Assembly (NCBI GenBank): GCA_043228905.1
Contig: JBHGNT010000015.1
Coordinates: forward strand, 7,316,001-7,380,000
Length of the DNA: 64,000 nucleotides
Direction: 5' to 3'
Origin: Azolla caroliniana
Taxonomy: Eukaryota > Polypodiophyta
Shown here: one piece after another, positions 1 through 9,528 of the stretch
Layout of the letters: each line of letters starts with the position of its first letter
Position numbering within the stretch: the stretch's first letter is position 1
Notes under the pieces: generated by a model
What the model was told of the DNA's origin: nothing
Database searches by the model: none
What the model saw: the letters and a program-made list of their open reading frames with translations, nothing else
Position numbers and translations under genes: made by a program

Positions 1-235
1 TTGTACCGGGCCTGCACCATCCGACTCTCCATAGCCAGGTACTCCTCATCCGGTTTATACCGGGCCTGCACCATCCGGCTCTCCATAGCTGGGTACTCCT
101 CATCCGGTTTATACCGGGCCTGCACCATCCGGCTCTCCGTAGCCGGGTACTCCTCATACCGTTTCGGCCTCGGCCGAGTTTGTTCGTCGGCACTGTTCTT
201 CTCCCTTCCCATCCGGAGGGACCTGCCTCCCAACA
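1..235 (-). repeat. Family-A copia LTR fragment with 54-bp minisatellite
   Basis: Read on the minus strand, an LTR starts at 235 with TGTTGGGAGGCAGGTCC and runs off the window. It matches the LTR tips at 15243, 20094 and 37863. Positions 1 to about 165 hold copies of the 54-bp tandem unit found in those LTRs. The D2 sequence begins directly at 236, so an A element or solo LTR is inserted in D2. The other end and its TSD are outside the window. Confidence 0.85.
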
Positions 236-1688
236 AGAGGATGGGCACGACTATTAAAAGGAGTTTATGCATGCACAAACTTTAAGATCAAGAACACGCG
301 GCACCAAGATGACACACAGGACAACAAACCCTAGAACACAAAACGAGAAAAACAAACGGTTTTCTGCACATTATAGAAAACAGTCTTCACCCTTCATCTC
401 TCTTCGCTCTTCTCGCTCACCCACCATAGCTTGCAAGCTTCACCCAGTTCTCACGAGCCCCATCCAACCACGATGCCTATCACTATCTTTGCAGCTTTAC
501 ACAGATGGCTCTTGCAAAAGGGTTTTGAGGGTTATCAACGTCGCTGAGGCACCAACACATCCAGACGCTCTCGAAATTGCCAAAAAGCTCAACGTGGATA
601 GTATGACAAACGCCACCATTCGGAAGAAATTAGACATTCCCCCTCCTGAAACCCTAGGGAGTATTCCATATCCACCAAGGCATACAGAACGAAAGACATC
701 TTGAACCCATTCTTTCGGGAAATAGCCAAGTTTTTACTTGAGGTCAGTTGCGTGCACGTTACCGCATAGGGGATGCCAAAACAGAAGGCAAGTATCATCA
801 TTAATACCTTCGAGGGGCGCACAGTAGATTGGGGCGTAATTACGGGACCAATGCTACGAGAGGGCTTGCACGCATACCAGGCCGGAAAAAAGCTAAGGCC
901 AATTATACAACAGTACCTTACGATACTATTTCCACCTCGAGGTCTGTCCGCACCACAGTCTAGTAAACCTACGCTGCCGCCACGATCCGCAAAACGGCGA
1001 TTGGCAGAACTGGCAAACACAGAATGGGAGGAACCACAACCTTCCCATCCCATAATGCAAACAACGCAGCTGGAACAACCAGCAAGGGTAGAAGAAGCCA
1101 CGAATGAGCAACAAACGGAACAACACCAAGAAAGTCTGAGGCCAAATGGATGTACATTGGACCGAAAGGATGGTTGCAAACTGATCAAAGACACAACCGG
1201 CCCGGTCGACACTTCCGCCCCTACGGAGCCCGTAACTACATTAGAGATCATCCGGGAACTACGGCCGATCATTACGGCTCAGTCACAACGTGGAAAAGGA
1301 GTGCTCACGGCAGAAAGCGAGGTTTTGAAGAACTTACAAACCCATTGAATTTTTAGCGACGCAACAAATGAAGGTATCCCAGAGAATGGCGGAGGAAAGG
1401 AACAACAAATGATTGAGCATGCGCTCACATGAACAGCAGAAAGTTAAGATGACGCGCCCCTCGCCAAGGTGGGCAGGCAACGGAACGCGGGGATTCGTCA
1501 TATGGGCATTGAATTACCCCATTGAATACGGCCCTCGTCGAAACGCATAGGGAATTGCTCAAGTTAGTATGGGCGCCAAGGACATGGCGATCAAAAATAA
1601 AAATGTCTAGAAAACAGTCAAGCAGACCCAAGCCTAACTACAGAAGGCTGAAGAGCGCATCGCGGAGTTAGAACGCAACACGACTACG
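236..1688 (+). pseudogene. D2 N-terminal gag-like region, broken
   Basis: Reading blocks lie at about 470-540 and 773-1348 in different frames, with stops and shifts between them. The longest block (773-1348) encodes a basic region with a PPRG stretch, then a low-complexity Glu/Gln/Pro segment. Positions 1380-1440 resemble the start of the D protein (both contain an M-A-E-E and an EQQMIE stretch). I see no zinc knuckle and no protease. The N-terminal domain is not one I recognise; it is called gag-like only from its position and its partner element D. Confidence 0.5.
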
Positions 1689-2360
1689 ATGAAATTAAAA
1701 ATGGCGTTGGACAAAGGTTGGATGGCGTGGGCAACGCAAGCAGTGGAATTGCATACCTACCGGGCGGATTGGGAGAACCGACGAAAAGAAGGTGGAGGCT
1801 TCTACAAGCTCAATGAAGAAAGCATCGCAACATTACCAAAGGACCTCACACAAGATTATGGCACGCTAGCAGACCAGCACTCCGAGGAACTCGCGCAGCT
1901 GTTGGAAGATGTCGAGGAAAGTCAGGAAGATATTTTTCACCGAATAATGGAGATCAACAACACACAGCAAGGGGTGGAGCCAATTGCGATACCGGATAGA
2001 GATTCTGCCAAACAAGATGAACCTCCTCCTAATTCGAATGAACCACCGGAGGTGACCACGACACCTATCAACGGTACGAAAGATACGGATAAGGAAGGAC
2101 CCCGTACACAGACAGAAGAACCAACACCCGAACCAACGAGGAATGAGCCGAACTGCGAACCAAGTGAGCCGTTCTTGATCACACAGAGAGAAGACGACAA
2201 CACGGGGACTCGCACATCTACAGAGCACGGCGAAGAAGCAAATGTGGAGTTACATAAACTGGTCGAGAAAAATAACGAAGCACTTACGGATGTCATGCTA
2301 TCTCCAGATCAAGGTTTACAGACGGACCCAAATATCCTGGACATTTTGAATGATGAATAG
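1689..2360 (+). CDS. D2 coiled-coil and acidic C-terminal segment
   Basis: This open stretch of 223 codons ends at TAG (2358-2360). It holds an amphipathic helical segment containing WATQAVELHTYRADWENR, then FYKLNEESIATLPKDLTQDY, then a Pro/Glu/Thr-rich acidic tail ending DPNILDILNDE. The helical segment aligns by eye with residues about 995-1065 of the G1 protein and with the end of the D protein. The ATG at 1689 is only the first in the open stretch. The original start was upstream, so this is a C-terminal fragment. There is no catalytic motif; assembly or RNA binding is a guess. Confidence 0.6.
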   Translation: MKLKMALDKGWMAWATQAVELHTYRADWENRRKEGGGFYKLNEESIATLPKDLTQDYGTLADQHSEELAQLLEDVEESQEDIFHRIMEINNTQQGVEPIAIPDRDSAKQDEPPPNSNEPPEVTTTPINGTKDTDKEGPRTQTEEPTPEPTRNEPNCEPSEPFLITQREDDNTGTRTSTEHGEEANVELHKLVEKNNEALTDVMLSPDQGLQTDPNILDILNDE

Positions 2361-2407
2361 AGGGATGGGTCCGACGAGCCATGGCTCTGTCCCACAAGCG
2401 TGCCAAG

Positions 2408-2850
2408 TGTCGTCTGCCGCAATTATAACCGCCGGACATGGCACGTGAGATATAAAAATATAAACTATATTAGAAGCGTTAGGAAATGTGTGTAACGGTT
2501 CACACGAGGAGCGTGACCGACGAAAAGCCATGTGTATATAAAGGGCAGAACTCCTCTATAAGAGGGTGCGTGTAATTTTTGGGAGTGAAGCTTTTCTAAT
2601 AGAATCTTATCTTCTCTGATCTCCTTGTCTGTCTGTGTAAGTAGTCTACTATCTTGGCGCTGCATTCTGATTCATAACTGTGGGTTGTAAGCGTAGTGAA
2701 AGTGCATTCTCCCCTTCACACCCAGACGATACGACTTGTGTAGTATCCTGTTACGACTCACGCGCAACACGGACCTGTTCCTTGTAAATACAATCACCTT
2801 GAAGTCTACCTCGAAGGACTGAGCATAGATAGTGTTCCTAATCGGTAACA
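2408..2850 (+). repeat. D2 3' LTR (443 bp)
   Basis: The LTR begins TGTCGTCTGCC and ends CGGTAACA. A TATA-like GTATATAAAGG lies near 2535. The tip matches the D LTR (TGTTGTCTGCC). It is preceded by a 47-nt tail (2361-2407) ending TCCCACAAGCGTGCCAAG, the non-polypurine junction block also seen in G1, N and D. Confidence 0.75.
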
Positions 2851-2912
2851 CTGCGCGAAATAAAGCTTGTGTGCCAACACCTTCTCCCTGATCCGGTTTT
2901 GGATGTAGATGG
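2851..2912 (-). pseudogene. Copia C3 integrase fragment between D2 and F
   Basis: On the minus strand this 62-bp piece reads AIYIQNRIREKVLAHKLYF, the conserved end of the copia integrase core (compare KVSAHELYFKCK at about 5110 in C1). It continues the integrase that is cut at 24872, ending KFYSAKAVRTAV. The piece therefore proves that F (2913-24871) was inserted into C3, and that D2 was inserted 62 bp further on. Confidence 0.85.
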
Positions 2913-2967
2913 TGTCGTGAAGTGGTGTGTCTATTGGGAGAAAAAGTTAAAGAGTGTGGTTCCATGC

Positions 2968-4175
2968 TGTTGAGCGGCAAGCTCGACTAGATCCGGATCG
3001 GCATCCGGAAGGATGAAGCCGGATCGGCCAGCTGGTGTCGTGAAGAATTTCATCCAGAGACGGAAACCGGGAAACATTGGCTACATTGGCGGGGTGCAGC
3101 ATGTGTGCTCACCCTTGTACATTTAGTGTGAATAACGAGGGCGCCTTTATGACGCCGAAGAATAGTCAAGTCGAGACAGACGATCCCATGTAAGTTGGGA
3201 TTTATCCCACATTGTAACGCATCACTCTCCTTGTTCTATAAAAGGAAGGGAGCGCCCTTTGTGAAAGGGTTGCCCATTTTGCGTTAGAGGGTATACCGTT
3301 AGATTTAGGGTTAGTTACATTTCTTTTTCTTCTTCTTCTTCTTCTTCTTCTTCTTCTCCCCCCCCCCCCCCCCTTCGTGTTCGCTTAGGGTTTGCTTCAG
3401 CTCGTCTCCTGCGCAAGACCCCGCTCGGCGCGACAAGCCTGTGAGCTCCCCGACCGACAGCTTGGTAGCTGATGACTACTGTAACCTACCTTGGTCTGGC
3501 TCGAAGCTGGGAATGTATTCTTCCTTTTATATATATACATTTGCGTCTGTCTGTGTATATTCGCATCTCTGTTGGTGTCGGGTGCTTCCCCTTTCCTGCG
3601 TTTCCTGTACATAAGGCCGTGAGTCGGGTCGTCCTATGTGTGTGTGTGTGTGCGTGTGTGTGCGTGAGTCGGTGTTAAGCGCGCTCTCCCTCTCTTTCTC
3701 TCTCTCCCTTCGGTTGCTCCCGGTGTGCTTCTGGGATGCCCCGGAAACGGTGAAGTATGACTTCCTACGCTCTGTCACTCCCTAGTCCAAGACCCCCGTG
3801 GTCCCGCCTTTCTCCACGCACGCGCGTAACAATGCGACACCGGTGAGCTGGGGAGCCGGTTAGCTGGATCAAACAGTAACCGAAAGCCTAGTAGTAGCCT
3901 AGACTACTAGGTACTTAATAGTCTTGTAGTTAGTGTCAGACGCTCGAGTGAGCATTGAAGCACGCGGTACTTCTGTCAGTCCTCTTAAGGACTTGTATAA
4001 ATAGTGTTGTTGAGCACATTTTATGTATAGAGAACTATTATTGTTTTGTAATAGATTTTTAATGTTTTGCTCTCTCTCTGTGTCTCTCCCGCTTACTGTG
4101 TATATTCTATGCTCTCCATTAAACCCGCGTTTCTGTGTTTGGTTTTCTATTGCTTCTGCACGCTATTCTTTTACA
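2968..4175 (+). repeat. C1 5' LTR, split by solo LTR S1
   Basis: LTR sequence lies at 2968-3035 and 3840-4175. It matches the 3' LTR at 10484-10906 (TGTTGAGCGGCAAGC; the imperfect palindrome CCTAGTAGT...ACTACTAGG; CGCTATTCTTTTACA). U3 is shorter and diverged near the S1 site. An early-transcript-like GTATAAATAG lies near 3994. Confidence 0.85.
3036..3839. repeat. S1, solo LTR of the TGTCGTGAAG family (804 bp)
   Basis: It starts TGTCGTGAAG and ends AATGCGACA, with CTGG (3032-3035) and CCGG (3840-3843) as a probable 4-bp TSD with one mismatch. It contains a TATA box (TTCTATAAAAGG near 3235), a TTC microsatellite at about 3325-3357 and a run of 16 C from 3359. No internal sequence is present, so this is a solo LTR related to the F and E LTRs. 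Confidence 0.75.
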
Positions 4176-4187
4176 TGGTAAAGAGCG
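4176..4187 (+). promoter_or_regulatory. C1 primer binding site, degenerate
   Basis: Directly after the LTR lies TGGTAAAGAGCG, a damaged form of the TGGTATCAGAGC initiator-tRNA-Met site seen at 51669, 58047 and, on the minus strand, at 28740 and 23908. Confidence 0.75.
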
Positions 4188-4258
4188 TGAGGGTTGAGAA
4201 CCTCTACAGCAGACATTGCTTGAAAAGAAAACCAACCAAGAAGGTCAGGTAAAAACCG

Positions 4259-5344
4259 ATGGATGGAGGCATGGCTAGCTCACTTCCGACGGAGAACCTA
4301 GTGTTAGTCGGTCAGATCGTTGACCGGGGGATGCAGGTGCGGTTTACGCACCTTGGGTGCTTCATCGAGGAAGAGGGCCAGATTATTGCGCAAGAGCGCA
4401 GAGACGAGAGGATGTTCATCCTCGACACCAATGACGTCAGCACCGCTTTGTTCGCCAAAGGACAGAAGATTGAATTGGATATCGATCTCTGGCATAAGAG
4501 GATTGGCCACGTCAATTACCGGAGGCTTCAAGACCTGCAAACGAAACAAGTTGTTTTCGGTTTGCCAAAGTTCAATGGCCGGAAGGCCCAAGTATGTGAA
4601 GCCTGCCAACTCGGGAAGCAACACCGGCTTCCATTCCCCACCGAACGAAACCGTAGCCGTAACAAGCTCAACCTTATTCATTCGAATGTATAGGGACCGA
4701 CACAGAACGTGAATCTTGGCGGGAGTCGATATTTCGTCTCCTTCATCGACGACTATAGTCGGCACACATGGATCTACCTCATTGAGTGGAAGAGCGAAGT
4801 CTTCGACTGTTTCCGGAACCTTCAAAGAATGGTGGAACGGGAATCGGAGAGGAAGATCAAGTGCCTGCGGTCAGATGGTGGAAAAGAATACTTTTCCAGC
4901 CAATTCAACAGTTATCTATAGCAAAAAGGAATTCGGAGAGAGTTCAGCTGCAAATACATACCTGAGCAAAACGGTGTGGCCAAAAGGAAGAGTCGGTCGA
5001 TTGTCGACGCGGCAAGGGCAATGCTAGAGGAGAAGAGCATGCCCCATTTCTACTGGGACGAGGCAGTCTGAACGGTCGTCTATATCTAAAACCGGATCGG
5101 TGACAAGGTGTCTGCCCATGAGCTGTATTTCAAATGCAAGCCGAATTTGAGACACCTTCGGATATTCGGTAGCATTGCATATGTGCATGTGCCGGATGAG
5201 AAGCGGAGGAAGTTGGATGCAAAGTCAGAGAAATGCATCCTGGTCAGCTACTCGCATGAGCAAAAGGGGTATAAGTGTTATAACCCCCAAACGAAGCAGG
5301 TTCAAGTTAGCTGGGATGTTGAGTTTGATGAGACGGCATCATGG
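4259..5344 (+). pseudogene. C1 gag start fused to GAG-pre-integrase and integrase
   Basis: The frame opens with a gag start (GMASSLPTENL) and jumps at about 4303 to the zone before integrase (LVGQIVDRGMQVRF), so most of gag, the zinc knuckle and the protease are deleted. The GAG-pre-integrase HHCC motif follows (LWHKRIGHVNY...CEACQLGKQHR), then the integrase core (YFVSFIDDYSRHTWIY; LRSDGGKEYFSSQF) and the C-terminal YNPQTKQVQVSWDV segment. In-frame stops lie near 4691, 4919 and 5069. It ends where S2 is inserted. Confidence 0.85.
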
Positions 5345-6082
5345 TGTCATGAAGGATTTGCTTCACGATATAAAAATAAATTTAAATATTGAATTCAATA
5401 ATATTTCAAACACTTGAACCTACAACCTTATAAGCCAAGCACAATGTATATACCACTAGGGTAGGCTATTTGTTTTTAGAAATGTTGTCCAGAATGTGCT
5501 TCACTATATAAGAATAAACTTAAATATTGTATTAAGTAAAATTGAGGGACTTGAACCCTCAACCTTGTATATCAAGCACAAAACATACACCACTAAGCTA
5601 GGTTATTTGTTTTAGGTTATATCCATCATTATCCTTATCCCAATACATAGGAGCTTAAATGAGCATGATGGCTATCATGCATCACATGCAATGCATGTGC
5701 GCCAAATGGCGATCATGCATCAGATGTAACTCATGCATTACATGCATGCCATTACCATATGCATGGAAATACTTATAAAAAGAGGGGATAGGAAAACAAA
5801 AGGGGAGCAATCAAGAGAAAGTGGGAGAAAAAGGAATCTATGCAAGTGTTAAAGATATCTTATTCGGTGAAGAGCCTCACGTTTCAAAGTGGAAGTCGTG
5901 GGTTCAAATCAAGGGTCGGTATTGAAAAGATTCATCTTACGATCAAGGATTGTAAAGTTGGTAAAATATTATATTTTTAATATACATCATGTTTATATCA
6001 TATACTCTTGTTTCTAGAATCATACTTTGTCTGAATCTTCTTTCTTGAATCATACATTGTCTCTATCTTTTATCTATGCTCG

Positions 6083-6137
<55 letters not shown>

Positions 6138-6271
6138 TTACTCGTAACTCTTCGTCTTACTATCCTTAACCATTCTATCATCACCATACAAGCCTTATAA
6201 GATAAGTTTCTTCAACTCCCCTTAACCTTAGTCCCCGCGACTTCGCCGCATGAACCACAACTACCCCGACA
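5345..6271. repeat. S2, solo LTR with tRNA-like modules (927 bp)
   Basis: The termini are TGTCATGAAG and ACCCCGACA, with a perfect 4-bp TSD ATGG (5341-5344 and 6272-6275). The copia frame resumes exactly after it. Features inside: two diverged tandem copies of a roughly 120-bp unit with minus-strand tRNA-like A and B boxes; a cluster of CATGCA/TGCATG motifs at 5675-5765; TATA-like TTATAAAAAG near 5774; a plus-strand GGTTCAAATC box near 5911; and TC/AC microsatellites at about 6090-6136. S3 (33909) is a sister copy. Confidence 0.85.
5547..5600 (-). other. tRNA-like A-box/B-box module inside S2
   Basis: On the minus strand, TAGCTTAGTGG (5600-5590) matches the pol III A box. GGTTCAAGTCC (5557-5547) matches the B box, 32 nt downstream as in a tRNA gene. 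A second, weaker module lies about 120 bp to the left. It is not a full tRNA cloverleaf that I can fold by eye, so it is called tRNA-like and not a tRNA gene. Confidence 0.6.
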
Positions 6272-7781
6272 ATGGTATGTCATACCAGCTCCGACTTCCG
6301 ACCCCGACCCGATACCGGAGGATGAGGCTAGTGAGCCTGAACCGGTCCGATAGAAGATGAAGATCTCGGCACTCTAGAAGAGAGTTCGATCTCATTTCGG
6401 TTAAGTGGATCTTCGAGAATGAAGTCCAAACCGGCCAAGAAGGGCCTGAAACCATGTAACAATAAGATACGCCGGTCTTCCCGCTAGAAGAACCCCATGA
6501 AGTGGTATGGGTACAATGAGTACATGGCGCATCATTATGCATACATGACCAAGGTGGCGGAAGTGCGTGAGCCGGAGAGCTACGTAGAAGCGGCAAGGGA
6601 CGCAAATTGGCGTGCCGCTATGAAGGAAGAAATGCGGGCACTCGATGCCAACGACACATGGGACCTAGTTGATCCTCCCCGACACTGTAAACCGATCAGA
6701 TGTAAGTGGGTGTACAAGGTAAAGTACAATGCCGACAGTTCGGTTAACCGGTACAAGGCCCGGTTAGTGGCGAAGGGATACGCGCAGACCCACAGTATCT
6801 ATTACGACGAGACCTTCGCTCCGGTAGCGAAGATGACGATGGTTCGTGTGGTGCTAGCAGTTGTTGCAGCAAGGGGGTGGCATCTTCACCAGATGGACGT
6901 GAAGAATGCATTTCTTCAAGGCGATCTTGAAGAAGAGGTCTTTATGACCCAACCCCCTAGCTTCCAGTCGAAGATGAACAAGTCGGTTGTATGACGGCTG
7001 AAGAAGTCACTTTATGGCCTGAAGCAAGCCCCCCGAGCTTGGAATACGAAGATCACACACCGGTTGCGTAAGATGGGGTTTGCGGCCTTCAAGTCCGAAT
7101 CTTCGTTGTTCATCCGGCAAGGTCAAGATGGTCCAGTCTGCCTCTTGTTGTATGTTGATGATCTAGTCATCACCGGACCTGGACTCGATGAAATTGGCCG
7201 AGTCAAGTCCCAATTGTCGGATCCATTTGAGATGAAGGACCTGGGGGACCTTCACTATTTTCTTGGGACCAAGGTGATCCAAACCCCCGACGGAATATTG
7301 CTCTCACAGAGACACTATGTGTTGAATATGTTGTACAAGTTCGGCATGACGGAATGCCGACTTATCTTTACACCCTTGGACCGGAACCAGAAGCCCCGTC
7401 CCGACTCCGACCCGACCTGTGATGAGAAACAATTCTGACAAATCATCGAAAGCCTTATATATTTGACAATCACCCGACCCGACATCAGTTATCCGGTCAG
7501 CGTGATTAGCCAATTTATGCAAAAGCCGACCGTGGAGCACCTTCTATGTGCGCATTGAATTTTGCGATATATGCGCGGCACGAAGGAACAGGGCCTGTTA
7601 TACCGGCATGGTATAACCGAAGAGCTAGTCGGCTACACCGATGCTGATTGGGCCGGCGATGCATCGGATTGCCGATCCACCTCCGGCTATATGTTTTCCC
7701 TTGGTAGCGCGGTTGTTGTGTGGAGCAGCAAAAAGCAGCTAACAGTGGCCCTTTCGAGCACTGAGGCTGAATACCGGGGCG
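6272..7781 (+). pseudogene. C1 reverse transcriptase and RNase H (first part)
   Basis: This copia RT region contains the pre-RT segment [40 protein letters not shown], the [17 protein letters not shown] motif and an intact YVDD box (LLLYVDDLVITG near 7150). RNase H then begins (GYTDADWAGDASDCRSTSGY and ALSSTEAEYRG). Stops lie near 6991, 7436 and 7557. The reading is cut at 7781 by element N and resumes at 9529. Short degraded stretches at 6290-6490 link integrase to RT. Confidence 0.9.
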
Positions 7782-8179
7782 TGTTACCGGCTGGCAAGAA
7801 GGCTTAAGGAGGTCCAAACCAGAGTGTGAAAGGAATAGTTTATTTGGGAACTATTGTAATTAGTAGTCTTAAAATATATAGTAATATATGAGAAGATGTG
7901 GACGGACAGACCGGAATCGGTATGCCGATCCGGATCCGGAACGATCCCGAAAAGGTGCCGGTTTGCACCGTTTTGTATTTCGCACCGGAGACCTATATAA
8001 ATGCCCGGTTACAATGTAATCGAGAGCGGATAATTAATAGAACTTATTGCCTTAATCTTTTCAGTATTGATTACCGTTCTGTGCTCATTGTTATATCTTA
8101 CGCATGTTAATGAATGTGTTGCTAAGTAACCGATTAATGTCTAATTAAGCGTTGTGCCGTAAGTCATCTTGCCGTAACA
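7782..8179 (+). repeat. N 5' LTR (398 bp)
   Basis: It begins TGTTACCGGC and ends GCCGTAACA, with TATA-like CTATATAAATGCC near 7991. A 63-nt leader block and TTTTGGCAACCACGATTCC (8247-8265, the likely primer site) follow. The primer site is thus about 70 nt from the LTR end defined by the TSD. Confidence 0.85.
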
Positions 8180-8295
8180 CCCTTTGGTGAAGTGTCTTAA
8201 GTGGACACCCTGGGTTAGGATGTTGTCTGGCCCTAGGATTAACACAGTTTTTGGCAACCACGATTCCTGCACAATCGCAGTGAACAATGGTCGGA

Positions 8296-8307
8296 ATGGA
8301 TGACTAG
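8296..8307 (+). other. Three-codon upstream ORF overlapping N gag start
   Basis: ATGGATGACTAG encodes M-D-D-stop. The gag ATG (8300) lies inside it in another frame. The same arrangement is present in G1 (39740), G2 (59483) and D (31822, minus). Confidence 0.7.
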
Positions 8308-9072
8308 GCCAACAGACGACCCGGCTACGGAGAGAGCACGAAGACTTGCTGAACGGCGAAGGCGGCGAGAGGCTTTCCAGCAAGCAGCAGAAGAAATCCG
8401 ATCGGATCGATCATTTTCCAAAGTGATCCGAAAAGTGGCGGAGGAGTCGCTCCGTCTGCAACAAAATGCTTACCCAAACGAAGGAAGCAGCTTAAGCAGT
8501 CTCCAGGAAGCAGAATCCCTTCTCTAGGCCTTGGCCGGAAGAGACAGTGAATCCGAAGCATTTTCAGCGCTGGAATCGGATTCGGAAGGGGGTTACACCG
8601 CGCACACGAACTATTGCAGCAGTAATGACACACCAGGAGGACCGGAGGACGCGGAGTCGGATACAGTACCGACACCGGAACCAGAGTTGGCAGACGGGAA
8701 CCTCCGGCACTAGACATGGAGCAACCTCCGGAGACTGAAGAAGACAAAGAAAGATCTCTGACACGGGAAGTCGAGCCGGCAACACCAAGGGAAGACCGGC
8801 AAAGAACTCTGACGCTGACGGAACAGAAGGAAGGACCAGACGGGGACCAGGCCGGGGTCAGTCAGCCAGAGACAACTCCGACGGAGGAACCAACGAAGGA
8901 AACGCCAGTGCTAGAGCGACAAACAGAGCCGCAGCCCCAAACGGAGAAGGCACAAACGGAGCAGCCACAGCCACACAGAGAACAGTAGCCACAGCAGCAA
9001 CAACAACAGATTCCCGACGAGCCACTGGAAATTCTGGAGCAAAGAATTCTGGACATTTTGGACGAAGCGTAA
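8300..9072 (+). pseudogene. N gag-like protein with central deletion
   Basis: The N terminus (ERARRLAERRRRREAFQQ, DRSFSKVIRKVAEESL, SSLSSLQEAESLL) closely matches residues 10-75 of the G1 and G2 gag proteins. An acidic Pro/Thr-rich linker follows. The last part (to TAA at 9070-9072) ends EILEQRILDILDEA, the C-terminal motif of the pol-less family. Stops lie at 8525, 8711 and 8986, with one frame change near 8715. The whole capsid, CCHC, protease and RT segment is absent, so only the two ends of the parent protein are retained. Confidence 0.8.
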
Positions 9073-9126
9073 AAGGGCCGGATAATGGGTTCGACTTACA
9101 AGGTACTATCCCACGGGCATGCCATG

Positions 9127-9523
9127 TGTTACCGGCTGGCAAGAAGGCTTAAGGAGGTCCAAACCAGAGTGTGAAAGGAATACTTTATTCGGGAACTATT
9201 GTAATTAGTAGTCTTAAAATATATAGTAATATATGAGAAGATGTGGACGGACGGACCGGAATCGGTATGCCGATCCGGATCCGGACCGATCCCGAAAAGG
9301 TGCCGGTTGGCACCGTTTTGTATTTCGCATGGGAGACTTATATAAAGGCCCAGTTACAATGTAATCGAGAGCGGATAATTAATAGAACTTATTGCCTTAA
9401 TCTTTTCAGTATTGATTACCGTTCTGTACTCATTGTTATATCTTACGTGTGTTAATGATGTGTTGCTAAGTAACCGATTAAGGTCTAATTAAGCGTTGTG
9501 TCGTAAGTCATCTTGTCGTAACA
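9127..9523 (+). repeat. N 3' LTR (397 bp)
   Basis: It is nearly identical to the 5' LTR, begins TGTTACCGGC and ends GTCGTAACA directly before the TSD. The bases just upstream (9109-9126) are TCCCACGGGCATGCCATG rather than a polypurine tract. Confidence 0.9.
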
Positions 9524-9528
9524 GGGCG

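Larger units (their letters stand above)
236..2850 (+). mobile_element. D2, pol-less Tat-like LTR element (5' part missing)
   Basis: This is the plus-strand internal region and 3' LTR of a gypsy-type element related to D (29704-32537). It encodes a broken gag-like protein whose coiled-coil C terminus ends in DPNILDILNDE, followed by a 47-nt tail and a 443-bp LTR. No RT, RNase H or integrase is visible. Its right edge abuts copia C3 integrase sequence (2851-2912), so D2 is inserted in C3. The 5' LTR and primer site are lost or lie left of the A-family insertion. Confidence 0.75.
7782..9523 (+). mobile_element. N, 1.7-kb non-autonomous Tat-like element
   Basis: The ends form a 6-bp inverted terminus TGTTAC...GTAACA. 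The perfect TSD GGGCG (7777-7781, 9524-9528) restores the copia reading STEAEYRGA when one copy is removed. LTRs are 398 and 397 bp. The 947-bp interior codes for the N terminus and the extreme C terminus of a gag-like polyprotein. Capsid, zinc knuckles, protease and all of pol are missing. LTR tip and leader match G2 (58999 on), which makes N a deletion derivative of a G2-like element. Confidence 0.92.

Noticed and set aside
236-1348. Captured host gene in D2
   Set aside because: The N-terminal region has no recognised cellular domain and is continuous in layout with the D element protein, so a retroelement origin is simpler.
3397-3778. Short frames over the S1 solo LTR
   Set aside because: They cover simple TTC, GT and CT repeats and homopolymers inside an LTR; no codon pattern or start context.
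6060-6140. CRISPR-like or satellite array
   Set aside because: It is a plain TC/AC microsatellite; no spaced repeats of CRISPR type occur anywhere, and the context is eukaryotic.
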